Shown one piece after another: positions 54,399 through 64,000 of a stretch of DNA of 64,000 nt; position 1 is the stretch's first letter, and the number at the start of each line of letters is the position of its first letter. The position numbers and the translations under genes were made by a program. The stretch is from Onchocerca volvulus. Taxonomy: Eukaryota > Nematoda > Chromadorea > Rhabditida > Onchocercidae. The notes under the pieces were generated by a model. That model saw only the letters and a program-made list of their open reading frames with translations. It ran no database searches and had not been told where the DNA came from. Where the stretch lies: the NCBI GenBank assembly GCA_000499405.2, contig HG738139.1, positions 8,642,616-8,706,615 on the forward strand, in the 5' to 3' direction.

Positions 54399-55551
54399 GT
54401 GTTCTCAACTTAATTATCACTAAAAATTGATTTTCAATCGTTTGAAATGTTAATCATTGAATTTCAAACAAAAAATTAATAATTTCCATTAGAATTGCAG
54501 ACGAGGAAAGATCATAAAGATGCATTTTCATTAGCATTGGTGATAATGACATGAAATGAACGCCCTGTGAACACGACCCCTTCGATCGATAATGAGCTTT
54601 GAAGGAAATGAGCGACAATGGGCTTAACCAATCAGTCTAAAGGGACGTCTTGCAAATTTTCCCTTTCTGAGGTTTTTTAAAGTTAATGACGTATTTAAAA
54701 AAGAAAAAAAATTCTTCGACTAAGTGTTCCTGAAATTGAATTCGTTGGATTTATTGTTTGATTGTAAAATAATTTAAAATGAAATGGAAATTGAAAAGCA
54801 GTCAAATGCTAACCATCAAATATTTCGAAGAAGAGAGGTCTTGAACCAGAAATAAAGAATATGATTGTATTTAGAATGGGAGAATTGGAGATTTGTGAAA
54901 TATCGCCCTGATTGCTTGTAATGGTGATGGATAAAAATAATTAGAACTCATTGTTGATTATTGAATAATTTCCAGAGAAAATGAAGCTAAGCAATTTGAA
55001 TGTAAATTTACTGAAAAAAGAAACCGAAACAAGAGAGAGATAATATTTCGTCGTCTTTGCATGCTCCTCGATCCGTTCCTGACAACTGCTCTACCGTTTC
55101 ATTAATTGAATGTTCCGCTTTTTTAGTGATTTGTTCAATTGCTCCAAATATTGTTCCAGTACTAAATATAATTATGTGTATTTTCTATTTAAAAAAATTA
55201 TTGATTTTGGGGAGAATTGAAATAGAAAATATCATTTCAATAAGGAAATTAAATTTATGGATGGAAAAAATCATTAGTTTTGTGCCACAATTCAATGGAT
55301 TATAAACAATCCAAATTGTAATTGTGATCGTACAACACTTCTTTTTTTTTATTCATTTCTTCAATTGAAAAGTTTCGTTAGCTAAGCAGTCTCAATTGAT
55401 CCCATAGATTTGGAATATCTCACTACATTTTTCATCAGTGATAAGCACGATGGGATATATTCAATTGAAAGATCCTAATGATTGATAAGGATTTGCTAAC
55501 TTCAATATGAGGTTTTAGATACTGTTTGGAAATGTCATCAAATTTAAATAA
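54399..55551. other. gene-free stretch
   Basis: An 82-codon plus-strand frame (55057-55305) contains a hydrophobic run but lacks supporting splice sites. No gene is called. Confidence 0.35.
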
Positions 55552-55802
55552 TCAAATTTGAACACTATTTCGAAAAATTGGATAATACCCAGTTAAAAAG
55601 CAAATAGCTCCCTTAACTACGCCACGCTCAAGAAAACTGGCTAGTTTCCGGATTTGTGTAACGACTTTGCATCCAATATTATCACTATGCACAACATTTA
55701 ATCCAGAAAACTCTTTCTGAATTGAATACGACATCGCATCCTCATCGCAAGCATCCGAAAATGCCTCTGCCCATATTGGCAACATACCATTCGAAGTAAA
55801 TG
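55552..55802 (-). CDS. exon-like ORF of an unidentified minus-strand gene
   Basis: After a minus-strand acceptor (ATATTGTAG) and two phase bases, the frame codes FTSNGMLPIWAEAFSDACDE and continues for about 80 residues to a stop at 55552. Composition is that of an ordinary folded protein (SIQKEFSGLNVVHSDNIGCK, ERGVVKGAICFLTG). Possible donors are present before the stop (GTAGTT, GTTAAG, GTATTA), so it may be internal or terminal. No family was recognised and no partner exon was joined with confidence. Confidence 0.35.
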
Positions 55803-56239
55803 CTACAATATAAAATGATGGATCATTAGAATGTCCTAGCGTTTATTAATGGGCTGAATTTCCATTCTGTCTTATTCAAATGAATTAAAGTGACAAAGCC
55901 AGCAAAACTGAAAGAACAATCGATTCAGTTTTATAATCGTTGGAGATATAGTAAACGAAATGCGAGCGTCACCAAATACAAGAGAAAAAATTTATGAGAA
56001 AAAAATAAAAAAAAATTGAAGCGACAACAACTACCGGTAAACCGAAATATTTATAATATAAATGAAACGAAATAATCGAAGTAATCTATATATGAGAAAT
56101 TTGTAATATTTCTCAAACAAATTAGTCACTTATCTATATCTAGGCACAAGGGCTTTTATTCCGATCTGTTAAGAGAGCTTTATGGGCATCATATGAAATG
56201 TGAAGATGTGAACTGTCAGAAATATTACAAGGACCGAAG

Positions 56240-56560
56240 TTAGTGAGAATCAGTCCCATCTTATCCTTAATCCTCATATCCAATCTTTTGTATGACTCAT
56301 GTGTTTTAAGCCTCCGTAAACTGTCAATAATAAGGACTATCCATATAAAAATTAGTCTTTCGGACCCTCAACATCAGCATCGTCAACATCGGTCTTCAAC
56401 GCGAGCAGTCTTTACAACATTGGTATCTTCAATACGAACGGTACTTTCAACAGCAGTTTTTTCAATATCAATATCAGCGACAATTCAGTTCCAATCTAAT
56501 ATCAAAAACAGTTTCAACGACAGTAGGAGTGAGAAATCAGCAGGAGACGATTGTTAGTAT
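56240..56560. other. imperfect repeat-rich segment
   Basis: Between 56365 and 56525 short imperfect units of the type CATCGTCAACATCGGTCTTC, TTCAACAGCAG and TCAATATCA recur. A 104-codon plus-strand frame crosses it (56243-56557) but its Ser/Thr/Ile-rich content follows from the repeats. Not called as a gene. Confidence 0.4.
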
Positions 56561-57018
56561 TTTTTATATTTCCCACGTATTGTTCGTTCACTCTCTAAAT
56601 TGTGTACGCGCGATATTGCATTTGATATCGTATAAACTCAAGAAAACTTATTGCTGACAAGCAGAGTCACTATAGCAAGAAGCAATTTCCAATTCAACCA
56701 ATCTGCAAATCAAATTATAATCAGATCAAATTTTTTTCCCAACAAAAGTGGACATTCATTCATTCATATCTGTCTTTATCTAATTAATGCTAATTAATTT
56801 TTCATACATACTGATAATAATAAAATGGTAGGAAATTTCAGCTGCTCATCAAAATCGAATAAGAATTTTAAGATTCCTGAAATTATTTTAAAAAATATGC
56901 AAAAGATATGATATATTTTATTCATATAAGAATGCATTTAATGATGTTTTTATTTTAAAATTTGAAGCTATATGAAAATAAAAACAGAAAACAAAAATTG
57001 AGATTAAAAGCTAAAATA

Positions 57019-57213
57019 TCAGGTTAGTAGTTTCTTTTCTTCCTTTTGAAATTGCTTTTCTTGTGAATTCAAAGGGCACTCAAAGGACATTTGATAACTT
57101 TTATAGCCCCTCTCAGTCATCCGCCGCAGAACATTATTACAGCAGTGCTGAAGAGATTCACAAAATAGTATTGCATTGAACAGAGAAACTTGATAATATA
57201 ATTCCGATGTGGC
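57019..57213 (-). CDS. possible terminal exon of an unidentified minus-strand gene
   Basis: A good acceptor (CTTTTTCCTAG) at 57214 opens a 64-residue frame in phase 0, ending with TGA at 57019. It begins ATSELYYQVSLFNAILFCES, then a cysteine-rich short stretch (LQHCCNNVLRRMTERG), and ends in a charged tail (QKEEKKLLT). The even composition suggests real coding sequence. No family recognised. It may connect to the frame at 57350-57655. Confidence 0.35.
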   Translation of the reverse strand, partial: ATSELYYQVSLFNAILFCESLQHCCNNVLRRMTERGYKSYQMSFECPLNSQEKQFQKEEKKLLT

Positions 57214-57349
57214 CTAGGAAAAAGAAATTTTTGTTAGACAACGTGAAAAGTTGGAACGATATCCAAGCATTTGAGCCAAGATTAAATCAACAAATTAATA
57301 ATTTTTTGATGTTTCATGATAAGCTATTATGCATGTATATTATCTAAAT

Positions 57350-57655
57350 ATAGTAAGTACAAAGACAAGAATAAGTGTGCACATGATGAAAGCATGTTTC
57401 ACGGATGGATGAAAATATTTCCGTTGAAGTAAAAGAAAAGGATTGAAATCTGGTTTTTCACAATTTATTCTTGTCACTTCTTTTACTGCGAGTGTTGTAG
57501 TATTCTCCTCATGATACATTTCTTCCCCATTTTTTATAGATAAGTTAATAATGAATGAAGTGTGCTGACAAATCCTCTTAAATGGAATAATCAGAAACAG
57601 GTGGTATCTCGGATGAAGGCAAGAGCCAGTCTTCGGATGAAGTATTGTAACTTAT
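57350..57655 (-). CDS. exon-like ORF with one membrane segment, unassigned
   Basis: About 100 codons open on minus without an early ATG. It contains a hydrophobic start (RYHLFLIIPFKRICQHTSF), a polar middle (GEEMYHEENTTTLAVKEV) and a clear membrane helix near the end (AFIMCTLILVFVLTIF), then a stop at 57350. Phase-0 donors before the stop (GTGAAA, GTACTT) would allow joining to the block at 57019-57213. Family unknown; it might be part of a receptor-like membrane protein. Confidence 0.28.
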
Positions 57656-59037
57656 ATTTGCTTAGATTCAGAAGCACTGGTTGTAAACCAAAGCATAACA
57701 GCGACAAATAAGCAGGAATCGGAAAGAATAAAGCTTCAACACAACGAAGAATTTTTCAGAAAGCAAAGAATTTGTTATTTTTGAAGTTATTAGTGATTTC
57801 TTCATATGTGAGCGTTTTCCTCCATATGAATTTAATATGACTTATTCATTGCCATAAAAAGCAATGGAAGTTAATCAAACATTATTTAATATCTAACAGT
57901 CGAATTAATATTGTAACAAAAACAGAGATTCATAAAAATGAACAAATAATAAAAGAACCTCGCAGAAGAATTCATTTTCATGGATATCACAAAACTACGG
58001 TATTCATGATGCTCCTGAAATGTAATGGATTCGCAGGGATTCAGAAACCTGTGTTAGCGAATCATTAAACATTAACCGAAACTATTTTCTCTTCAGGTTT
58101 GCCGGGTAAGTGCTTGGAGTTTCTCCATCCAACCATTGAAATATCGTGTTACTATCGCACACAAATTACTTTTTATTGCACATTACTGTTCGATCAGGAA
58201 ATAGTTCGTTGTAGTTGTGTAGAATAAAATAAGGTAATACTTCAAAACGATTACTTTTTGATTATTGATCAGCTAAAGTTGAATCCACTTCTGATTTTTT
58301 TCATTCTTTCAATTTGCTTCAAGTGTGAAATGATCGTAAAACGGTTAACATTAAGTTGTTGCGTAATTTGCATATAGTTTTAAGACTTTTTTTTTTCGTA
58401 TTGCTCTTAGATGGTCATTGTCAAATTCCGAGATGAGTCATTCTTTCACAAACTTCTTCAATTTTCATTACCATTACATTTGTCAAGAGTTTCTGGACCA
58501 AATGATGTTGTTAATTTCACGATTGACTTCGTTAGTTTTCGATTCATTTCCAATTGAAATAAACTGTTTATATTTATTTTTGTCTCATATCATTTCCTTT
58601 ATCTAAAACAACTCAGAGTTAATAGCAAATAATGAGTCATTAGTAAAAGAAATACAATGTAAAAAATGCAAATTAAAATGGTTTTAATGTAGTAATGTAT
58701 TTTAATATGAAACAACAAGCTCGAATTATCTAATACTTGCAATTTTTTTTGTTCCAAGTTAATATAATTGAATATGCAATACTAGAAACGGATAAAATGG
58801 ATGGTTTTCTCAATCATTTCTCAGCATTTCTTCAGTCTGGGCAGTTGTTTATTACGATTCCTTAAACTGCAAGAATTGGTGTCATTCATTTACTTTTTAT
58901 CGAAAATATTTGAGATTGTTCTGATTAATATTGAAGAAATCCTTTCATTTTAATAATTTAAAATATTAGTTCTGATAAAATTTTGATGTTATTTATGTTT
59001 TTAATTGATAAAACTCAAGCATCTCATATATTGGAGA
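57656..59037. other. gene-free stretch upstream of the RING gene
   Basis: AT-rich. The promoter of the plus-strand RING gene should lie near its 3' end. No exon supported. Confidence 0.4.
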
Positions 59038-62000
59038 ATGTCAGAAAACAACAAAAACATACCTTGCGCAAATGGCTGTCATTCCGCTACTGATGCTCAT
59101 GTTTTCATGAATGTTATTGATGCAAAATCCTCCGATAGTGATTGTGAACTTCCAACAATGGTTAATTTTTGATTGTCCGTTAGCTTCGTTCCGCCATGCG
59201 ATTATTTATTTACTGAAAAGTTCAAATACCCGAAATATACAGATTTATTGCTATTATCGATTACTGATATACTAACAAGCAAAGTGATCTATAATGAATA
59301 ATCAAGTGTTACGATTTTCTGCAGTACGATGTGACACAATATAGCATAAAGATCAAATAAATAAATCATAAAGGTTGAACAAGTTAAATTTGAACGCATA
59401 TTATCTCTCGCATTATCTCTCGCAATTATCTCTCGCAATTTATTTCTGCAGCCTACGATGCAAGAATGCGACGGGACGTGTGGTGACATTTATCTAGCTG
59501 ATCAATTAACTATATTTCCTTGTCAACATGTTCTATGTGGAATGTGTCTTAATGAATGCTCACTTATAGGCTCGTTACATTTTCGAATTTACTCCGCTAT
59601 TACTGTCCTGAACTATTTTTAAATTATTAACTTCCATTTCTTTATTTATAAACTAGCTGGATTCAGCGATGTGGAGCGTTGCTGAGTCCAGCTAGTCTAT
59701 AGGGGTTGGCCAAGTTTCGCATGTCCGGCTCCAGCTAGTCTATATAAATAAAAATGTCAATGTTCGTTTGTTCAAAATCTTAAACCTTCGAAAGTTTTTA
59801 AACATGCGCCTTATCTATATTAATTTAAAATCTTAGATATCGAAAAATCCTTATCTATTGCTTTAAAAATTTTAATGCAACGTTGCATTCGAATACACGC
59901 ATGTTTTTATATACATGCATTGTAGCTCAGTCTGGTTAAGTGGCAAAAAGAAAGAAAAGCACATGTTTTTTAGTTAAAAAAAAAAAAACCGATGATTTGT
60001 AATTTGATTTGCGGTTTAGTTGGATTGGAGATTGATTCTTGCTATTGTGATTAGACTAGGTCAGCAGTAAATATGAAGTTTTTTGTGTCTTGTGTGACAG
60101 AATGAATCCTGTTGGGAAAAGTTTTATTGATTGATGATGAGTGATTCTTCGTAACAAACAATTATCAAAGAATATCCAGGCAAACTGACCACTGGATTTG
60201 TCGCTGATAGAAAAGAATACTGTTCAACTGAACTGTCGGATTGTTGAATTTATGTTAACTATCTGGTAATGGAAGCGGGTAGCAGGCTTTATGATAAATT
60301 CACTTTAAAATTTGGCATGAATCGTTCTGTTGTTTCTGTTATGATTTCTGCGTCAAACGACGTCATTTGGAAGCAAGAGTTATTTTCCTTATGACAGATA
60401 GAAAATACTTTGGATTGGCAGTATATCCGGCAAGCAAAGTTTTTAACGACTCTGGTAGTTCTTCAAATTGAGGGAGTTTAATTTGTCCAATGGCGCAACA
60501 CATCCATTTTGTTTCTCCATTAAATTTCAAAGCCGTGCAATAAGAACACATTCAATCTTAGTGTCGATGAAAACATGAGGATTTCAACTGTAATCATCAG
60601 CTGGGTTGTACCGGAATACAAAGTGATGTAATCGCGTGATTGCTAAATCCGGAATCATGTTTAACGCTAATCTCCTGTTTCTCGTTGACGTCTTTCAGGC
60701 ACTCTCAGCCTGTTCATTCATTCTTCAGAACAAAGCAGATTTGAAGCTGCAGAACACGATCGATGTGCTCGCAACCATGCATTCTCAAGTCTGGTTGCAT
60801 GTTGCTCTGCTCGCATTTGAGCCATTTTTTGTCTTTTTCGTTCGTTCGCTGATGCCGGTTCTTCCTCAATTTGATTTGCTATTAATCGTCGTAATGCTTC
60901 CGTTCTAAGAGTACGACGACCTAAGATGGATCTTCTGCGAGACATTATTTGAATAAATTAGAGCAGACGATTACACTCGAACTGTTCTCGAAATTATTTG
61001 AGTATATCAAAAATAATTCTTACCTTTGTCACTTTAGGGTAGAGAAGAATAGAATTCCCTGACTGTCGATTTGTTGCTACTGTTGCATTAATCTGTGTCG
61101 TTGTAAAACAGTCGCTATGTCGGTGTAGAAACTCGGAATTGAACTGTTTGTTGAACTCGAATTGTTGTCGAACTTGAGTTTCTAATGTTGGGAAAAATTA
61201 CTTCACAATACTTGTGGGTATACAATATTTTTTGTTGTTCCGTTGTCTGTGTAGATATAGCGATTGTTTGGTTTGCCGATTCTAGAACACGCAATATATA
61301 ATTATCCATGTGAGAAGCAATCCGTCTCCAGATCTAAATCACACAATTTTAAAGATTAGTCCTGAGTTTTTTGATGATGATTGCAAACGCCAATCGAATT
61401 GGGCATTTTAATCTCTTAAATTGAAATGGTATATCCGTTGGAATCATAGCAATACAACGAATCAGGACATCTTCATCTTTGAAAGTCTTATCAAGATTGT
61501 CTTAAATTGAAAAATTAGTGAGCAACGTCATAGATGCTGCTCAATAATTTTTTTACTGCTAGCCGCGTGCCGTTGCAAAGTTTTGGCTGGTTGATATTTC
61601 GCAACATGATAACTGGCATGTCGATTTTCAATTGCAGTACGTGCAGTGGTATCGCTAGCAAATCGAATGAATTCAAAAATTCGCTTAACCGCTTTATCTG
61701 CTTCCATAACAGTGTCGGTTAACTTATGTATGACTGCCTATACTGCAAAGTCTATGTATCATATTTTTCATCGCAACTTCATGCAAATTCTCATCGATGT
61801 CGGCATCGAGTGTTTCAGCGCATATTACATCATCGATTTCGTTTGAAGTGATTTTGTCAGAAAGCCAGATTAGAAATGTTGGGTCAAAATGAACAACAAA
61901 CATTTACGACAAAGAGACAATCCAAGATATGACCTAATCCTAGAAGTTGGAGAGGTAATTCATAAATTGCCTGAACAAAATTATCATGAATTGACATCTC

Positions 62001-62754
62001 TGTGATGTAGCAACATTCCTCACAAAGCAAAAAACAAACGAAAAAATTTGGATTACGCTCCTTATCTATTTAAAAACTATTTAAAAACATTTGAAAACAT
62101 GCGTCTACTCGAAGGCAACGTTACATATAAATTTCAAATCAATCGGTGAAGAACTTGAAACATTGCAAGAAGTAGCCGCAGTCAATGCGTGATGAATAAG
62201 TTCTTTCCGCTCACGAATATGGGCTACAGGGCGGGGTCAAGAAATTCAGCCCGCTCACTTACTTTTAGCTGCCATGGACCTGACACGTTAAAAAAAAAAG
62301 TATGTTTATATAGAAACACGCGCCTATTCGAATGCAAGGTTGTGCCAAAATTTGAAAGTAATCGGTGGAGAACTTCCGGAGATTTGTCACTTACCGTAAC
62401 GAACATTTACACTTTTATTTATATAGCTAATTAAATTTTTGTTCAATGTGACTTAAGTTTTGGAAATTTCAGCCAGTATTTAGTTTTTTCTCCGATTATT
62501 TTCGAGAACCTTTTTGAGCTGAGAACTGTAGAAAAGAAAACTTATCCGAATTTATTCATACTTTTGAGCAACTTGAACTTAATTACATTTATTTAGAGCG
62601 TAAGGGCAAATTTTTATGTCCAATGCGGGAATGTAAATATTTGAGTTCCACCTCATTACGTATGAAGCAATCTCTCGTAAACTTCTTGAATAGTAGCAGC
62701 AATGACAGAAGAAATGATTCTGAGGAAACATTTTCAGTATGTTGTAGTCAGTAA
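59038..62754 (+). CDS. RING-finger protein, interrupted by an intronic Helitron cluster
   Basis: Exon 1 (59038-59160) starts with ATG, is Cys/Asp-rich (IPCANGCHSATDAH) and ends at ATG|GTTAAT in phase 0. Exon 2 starts at 59452 after a strong acceptor (TTTATTTCTGCAG) and codes a RING first half: CDGTC, then PCQHVLCGMC (C-x-H-x2-C-x2-C). Without splicing it stops at 59622. Exon 3 (62599-62754), after TTTAGAG, codes RKGKFLCPMREC, which fits the last zinc-ligand pair, then a polar tail and stop. RING domains usually act as E3 ubiquitin ligases; the substrate is unknown. The exon 2 donor is the weak point: only GTTCTA and GTCCTG (after 59604) are in phase 0, so an exon may be missing. The intervening 3 kb is almost wholly Helitron sequence. 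The gene may be intact with a large intron or broken by the insertion. Confidence 0.5.
59401..59438 (+). repeat. (TTATCTCTCGCA)3 short tandem repeat in the RING gene intron
   Basis: Three near-perfect 12-13 base units lie directly before the acceptor of RING exon 2 and add to its pyrimidine-rich tract. Confidence 0.85.
59656..59695 (+). mobile_element. Helitron 3' terminal hairpin and CTAG
   Basis: GCTGGATTCAGC, loop GATGTGGAGCGTT, then GCTGAGTCCAGC and TAGT. Helitrons end in CTRR a few bases after a short hairpin, and this matches. It lies only 33 bases after the open frame of RING exon 2 on the same strand. Confidence 0.7.
60230..60945 (-). pseudogene. Helitron Rep/helicase, N-terminal part, decayed
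   Basis: On minus, ATG at 60945 opens MSRRRSILGRRTLRTEALRR and QKMAQMRAEQHATRLENAW, the basic start typical of Helitron transposases. After a gap and frame change come MCSYCTALKFNGETKWMCCA and GQIKLPQ, the cysteine motif that precedes the Rep domain, followed by NPKYFLSVIRK. A further frame change gives NSCFQMTSFDAEI, MPNFKV and LPLPDS, then a stop. The HUH nuclease motif itself is missing. At least two frame shifts and one internal stop show it is not functional. Confidence 0.85.
61170..61690 (-). pseudogene. Helitron Pif1-like helicase, C-terminal part, decayed
   Basis: Minus-strand frames read PVIMLRNINQPKLCNGTRLA, CIAMIPTDIPFQFKRLKCP, IRLAFAIIIKKTQ and DCFSHG, then LYIACSRIGKPNN and YTDNGTTKNIVYPQVL. 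These match, in order, the last motifs of Helitron Pif1-type helicases (V and VI) and their usual C-terminus. Stops and frame changes separate the blocks. In an intact Helitron this follows the Rep region. Here it lies on the 5' side of the Rep block on the same strand. Confidence 0.85.
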
Positions 62755-62938
62755 TTGAAATTTCATGTAAAACAATGGAGGTGTAAAGAAAGTCTCAAAA
62801 AACAGCAAAAAGTTTCATTCATTAATTCATTTCGGAAAAAATCACATTATGATGTTGTTAAGAAATTGAATTAGCGTACGGTGTGATATGTAAAGAAATT
62901 CAGTTCTTTTATCATTTTTGTCTAAACAGAAATACGTC

Positions 62939-63092
62939 TTATTTGTAGAATTCGGATTCTTCCTCTGTGGCATCAGCGATTAAATCATACACCTCAAAAC
63001 TTTCGGAATCAGAATCAGATGACGAAAAAATGAAGAATGATTGATTTTTAATGCAGTTTCTCGAATTAAAAATGGTGCAATAAACTGTCTTA
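62939..63092 (-). CDS. terminal exon of an unidentified minus-strand gene
   Basis: A minus-strand acceptor (TTAATTGTAG) at 63093 leads, after one phase base, into KTVYCTIFNSRNCIKNQSFF and an acidic end (SSSDSDSESFEVYDLIADA, TEEESEFYK), with a stop at 62939. Ser/Asp/Glu-rich acidic tails of this type are common at protein ends, and the codons are A/T-ending as in the other genes. It is convergent with the RING gene, with 184 bases between the stops. Upstream exons were not resolved and may lie outside the window. Confidence 0.4.
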
Positions 63093-63907
63093 CTACAATT
63101 AATACATGATTCACATCATCAAAAAAATGGTTTCTTTTTTTTGTGAGCTCAACTCTCACCAAAATAATCTTTTCAGAATCCTACTATTCAGTTTGAAAAT
63201 AATATGTAAATTTCGTGGGAGTTACTTGAAACAGCTAATTATTCGGGATTGGAAAGTATTTATGCCAATAATGTTATCAGGGTCTGGAGATATTATTGAG
63301 AAACTAAGGACCTCATTTTACACAGTTATAATATTAATAGAATACACAAATGTAAACTTTAAACTGCGGTACTATCTGATTACATGTACTGTTTTCTTCC
63401 TTCTGATATAATTTCATACGATGAGAAGTGCACTCTTTCATACTTCTTGAAAGGAAGTTAATTCGCTTATCTTCAGGAATTTATTCCAGGCGTTCTTAAA
63501 ATTTTCATTATGAAAGTCAAAAGACTTGCAAGAAAGCAGAATATTCTCAAACAATTGCAAATTCATGCAGAATTTGAATTCAAATCACATCTTTTTTTTT
63601 GTATTAAATTATTTAAACGGTAAGTCCAATAATACGAAGAACTGCAAGTGTAGCAAACTCCAAGTTTAAATTTAAGTGAAAAGTGTTGCGTTTATGCACA
63701 TGAATCGCAATTGTTTATTATCACCAATAAATGATCATAGATCACTGAATACTCTCAAAAACTATGTGGATACAATGCGCAACAACGAGAGAACAGAGAT
63801 AGTGCTGCAACAGTGCATGTTGGCTTGAATCCAGTAAACAATAGATGTTTGTGGCGCGAAATGTTGCTAGTTTTCACGTGTTGTTGGGTGAGGTCACGCA
63901 AGTTCAC
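63093..63907. other. unresolved sequence, possibly intronic
   Basis: A 101-codon plus-strand frame (63106-63411) has random-looking composition. If the exons at 62939-63092 and 63908-64000 belong to minus-strand genes, this would be intron or spacer. Confidence 0.3.
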
Positions 63908-64000
63908 CTAGCGTGGGTTAAAATGATGGAGATGTTTTGCTGACGTGTCTTCGTTGAAGTAACCATTTAATTCATCGTCCAACCTAATCTCATTGACTAC
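63908..64000 (-). CDS. possible partial exon at the window edge
   Basis: The minus-strand frame is open from the window edge for 30 codons (VVNEIRLDDELNGYFNEDTS, ending HLHHFNPR) to a TAG at 63908. A GTGAAC directly after that TAG could instead be a donor in another frame. Composition looks like coding sequence, but the block is too short to be sure. Confidence 0.25.
   Translation of the reverse strand, partial: VVNEIRLDDELNGYFNEDTSAKHLHHFNPR

Larger units (their letters stand above)
59640..62430. mobile_element. Helitron cluster (decayed)
   Basis: A 12-bp hairpin with one G-T pair (59656-59667 with 59681-59692) is followed by CTAG at 59692-59695, the classic Helitron 3' end. After 43 bases a second CAGCTAG (59732-59738) directly abuts a 5' start, TCTATATAAATAAAAATG at 59739. 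At the other edge (62200-62427) the same 5' block occurs in reverse (minus AGCTATATAAATAAAAGTG, then GCATTCGAATAGGCGCG). Inside, on minus, are a helicase C-terminal block and a Rep N-terminal block in inverted order. The cluster is therefore several nested or rearranged copies rather than one element. It lies within the intron of the RING gene. Confidence 0.75.

Noticed and set aside
59401..59438. The short (TTATCTCTCGCA) repeat as a CRISPR or telomere-like element
   Set aside because: Only three adjoining units without spacers, located in the pyrimidine tract of an intron.

Overview
The window is strongly AT-rich eukaryotic DNA. Genes are split into many short exons with TTTCAG-like acceptors, poly-A/T runs are common, and Helitron debris is scattered throughout. 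The genes recognised are a secreted LBP/BPI-type lipid-binding pair, glutamate dehydrogenase and PAR-3. Their protein sequences and a likely spliced-leader acceptor point to a nematode. The AT content and moderate introns suggest a spirurid/filarial-type worm, but that is inference and no species is claimed. All exon models were built by hand from open frames, GT-AG sites and phase matching. Boundaries may be off by a base and none was tested against transcripts.

Layout. 592-1266 is a Helitron fragment. 3044-7556 (-) and 10265-14309 (-) are two tandem paralogues encoding secreted LBP/BPI/CETP-family proteins; both have nine exons with nearly the same lengths and phases. 14.3-18.0 kb is gene-free and holds diverged tandem duplications. 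17998-22154 (+) is a ten-exon glutamate dehydrogenase. 23058-23424 (+) is a small unassigned ORF. 23578-39115 (-) is a complete PAR-3 polarity scaffold gene of about 26 exons: N-terminal oligomerisation domain, three PDZ domains, CR3 aPKC motif and a low-complexity tail. Two Helitron fragments lie in its introns. 39.1-52 kb is mostly gene-poor, with a candidate small secreted protein (43675-44108) and a few exon-like ORFs.

52610-52682 (+) and 54326-54398 (-) are two tRNA-Arg(TCG) genes facing each other. From 52.0 to 57.7 kb several exon-like blocks, mainly on the minus strand, could not be assigned. 59038-62754 (+) is a probable RING-finger gene whose second intron is almost entirely Helitron sequence. 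That sequence includes a decayed Rep N-terminus and a helicase C-terminus in the wrong order. Terminal-exon-like blocks of minus-strand genes lie at 62939-63092 and 63908-64000.

Most notable points. (1) A 65-nt cassette exon in par-3 would, if skipped, move the downstream exons into a second frame that is also open for about 190 codons. (2) A gdh intron holds a perfect 30-bp copy of part of the preceding exon, placed in the loop of an inverted repeat. (3) One base is out of phase at the gdh exon 7/8 junction. (4) A RING gene carries a Helitron cluster in its intron. No CRISPR, plasmid or prokaryotic features were seen.
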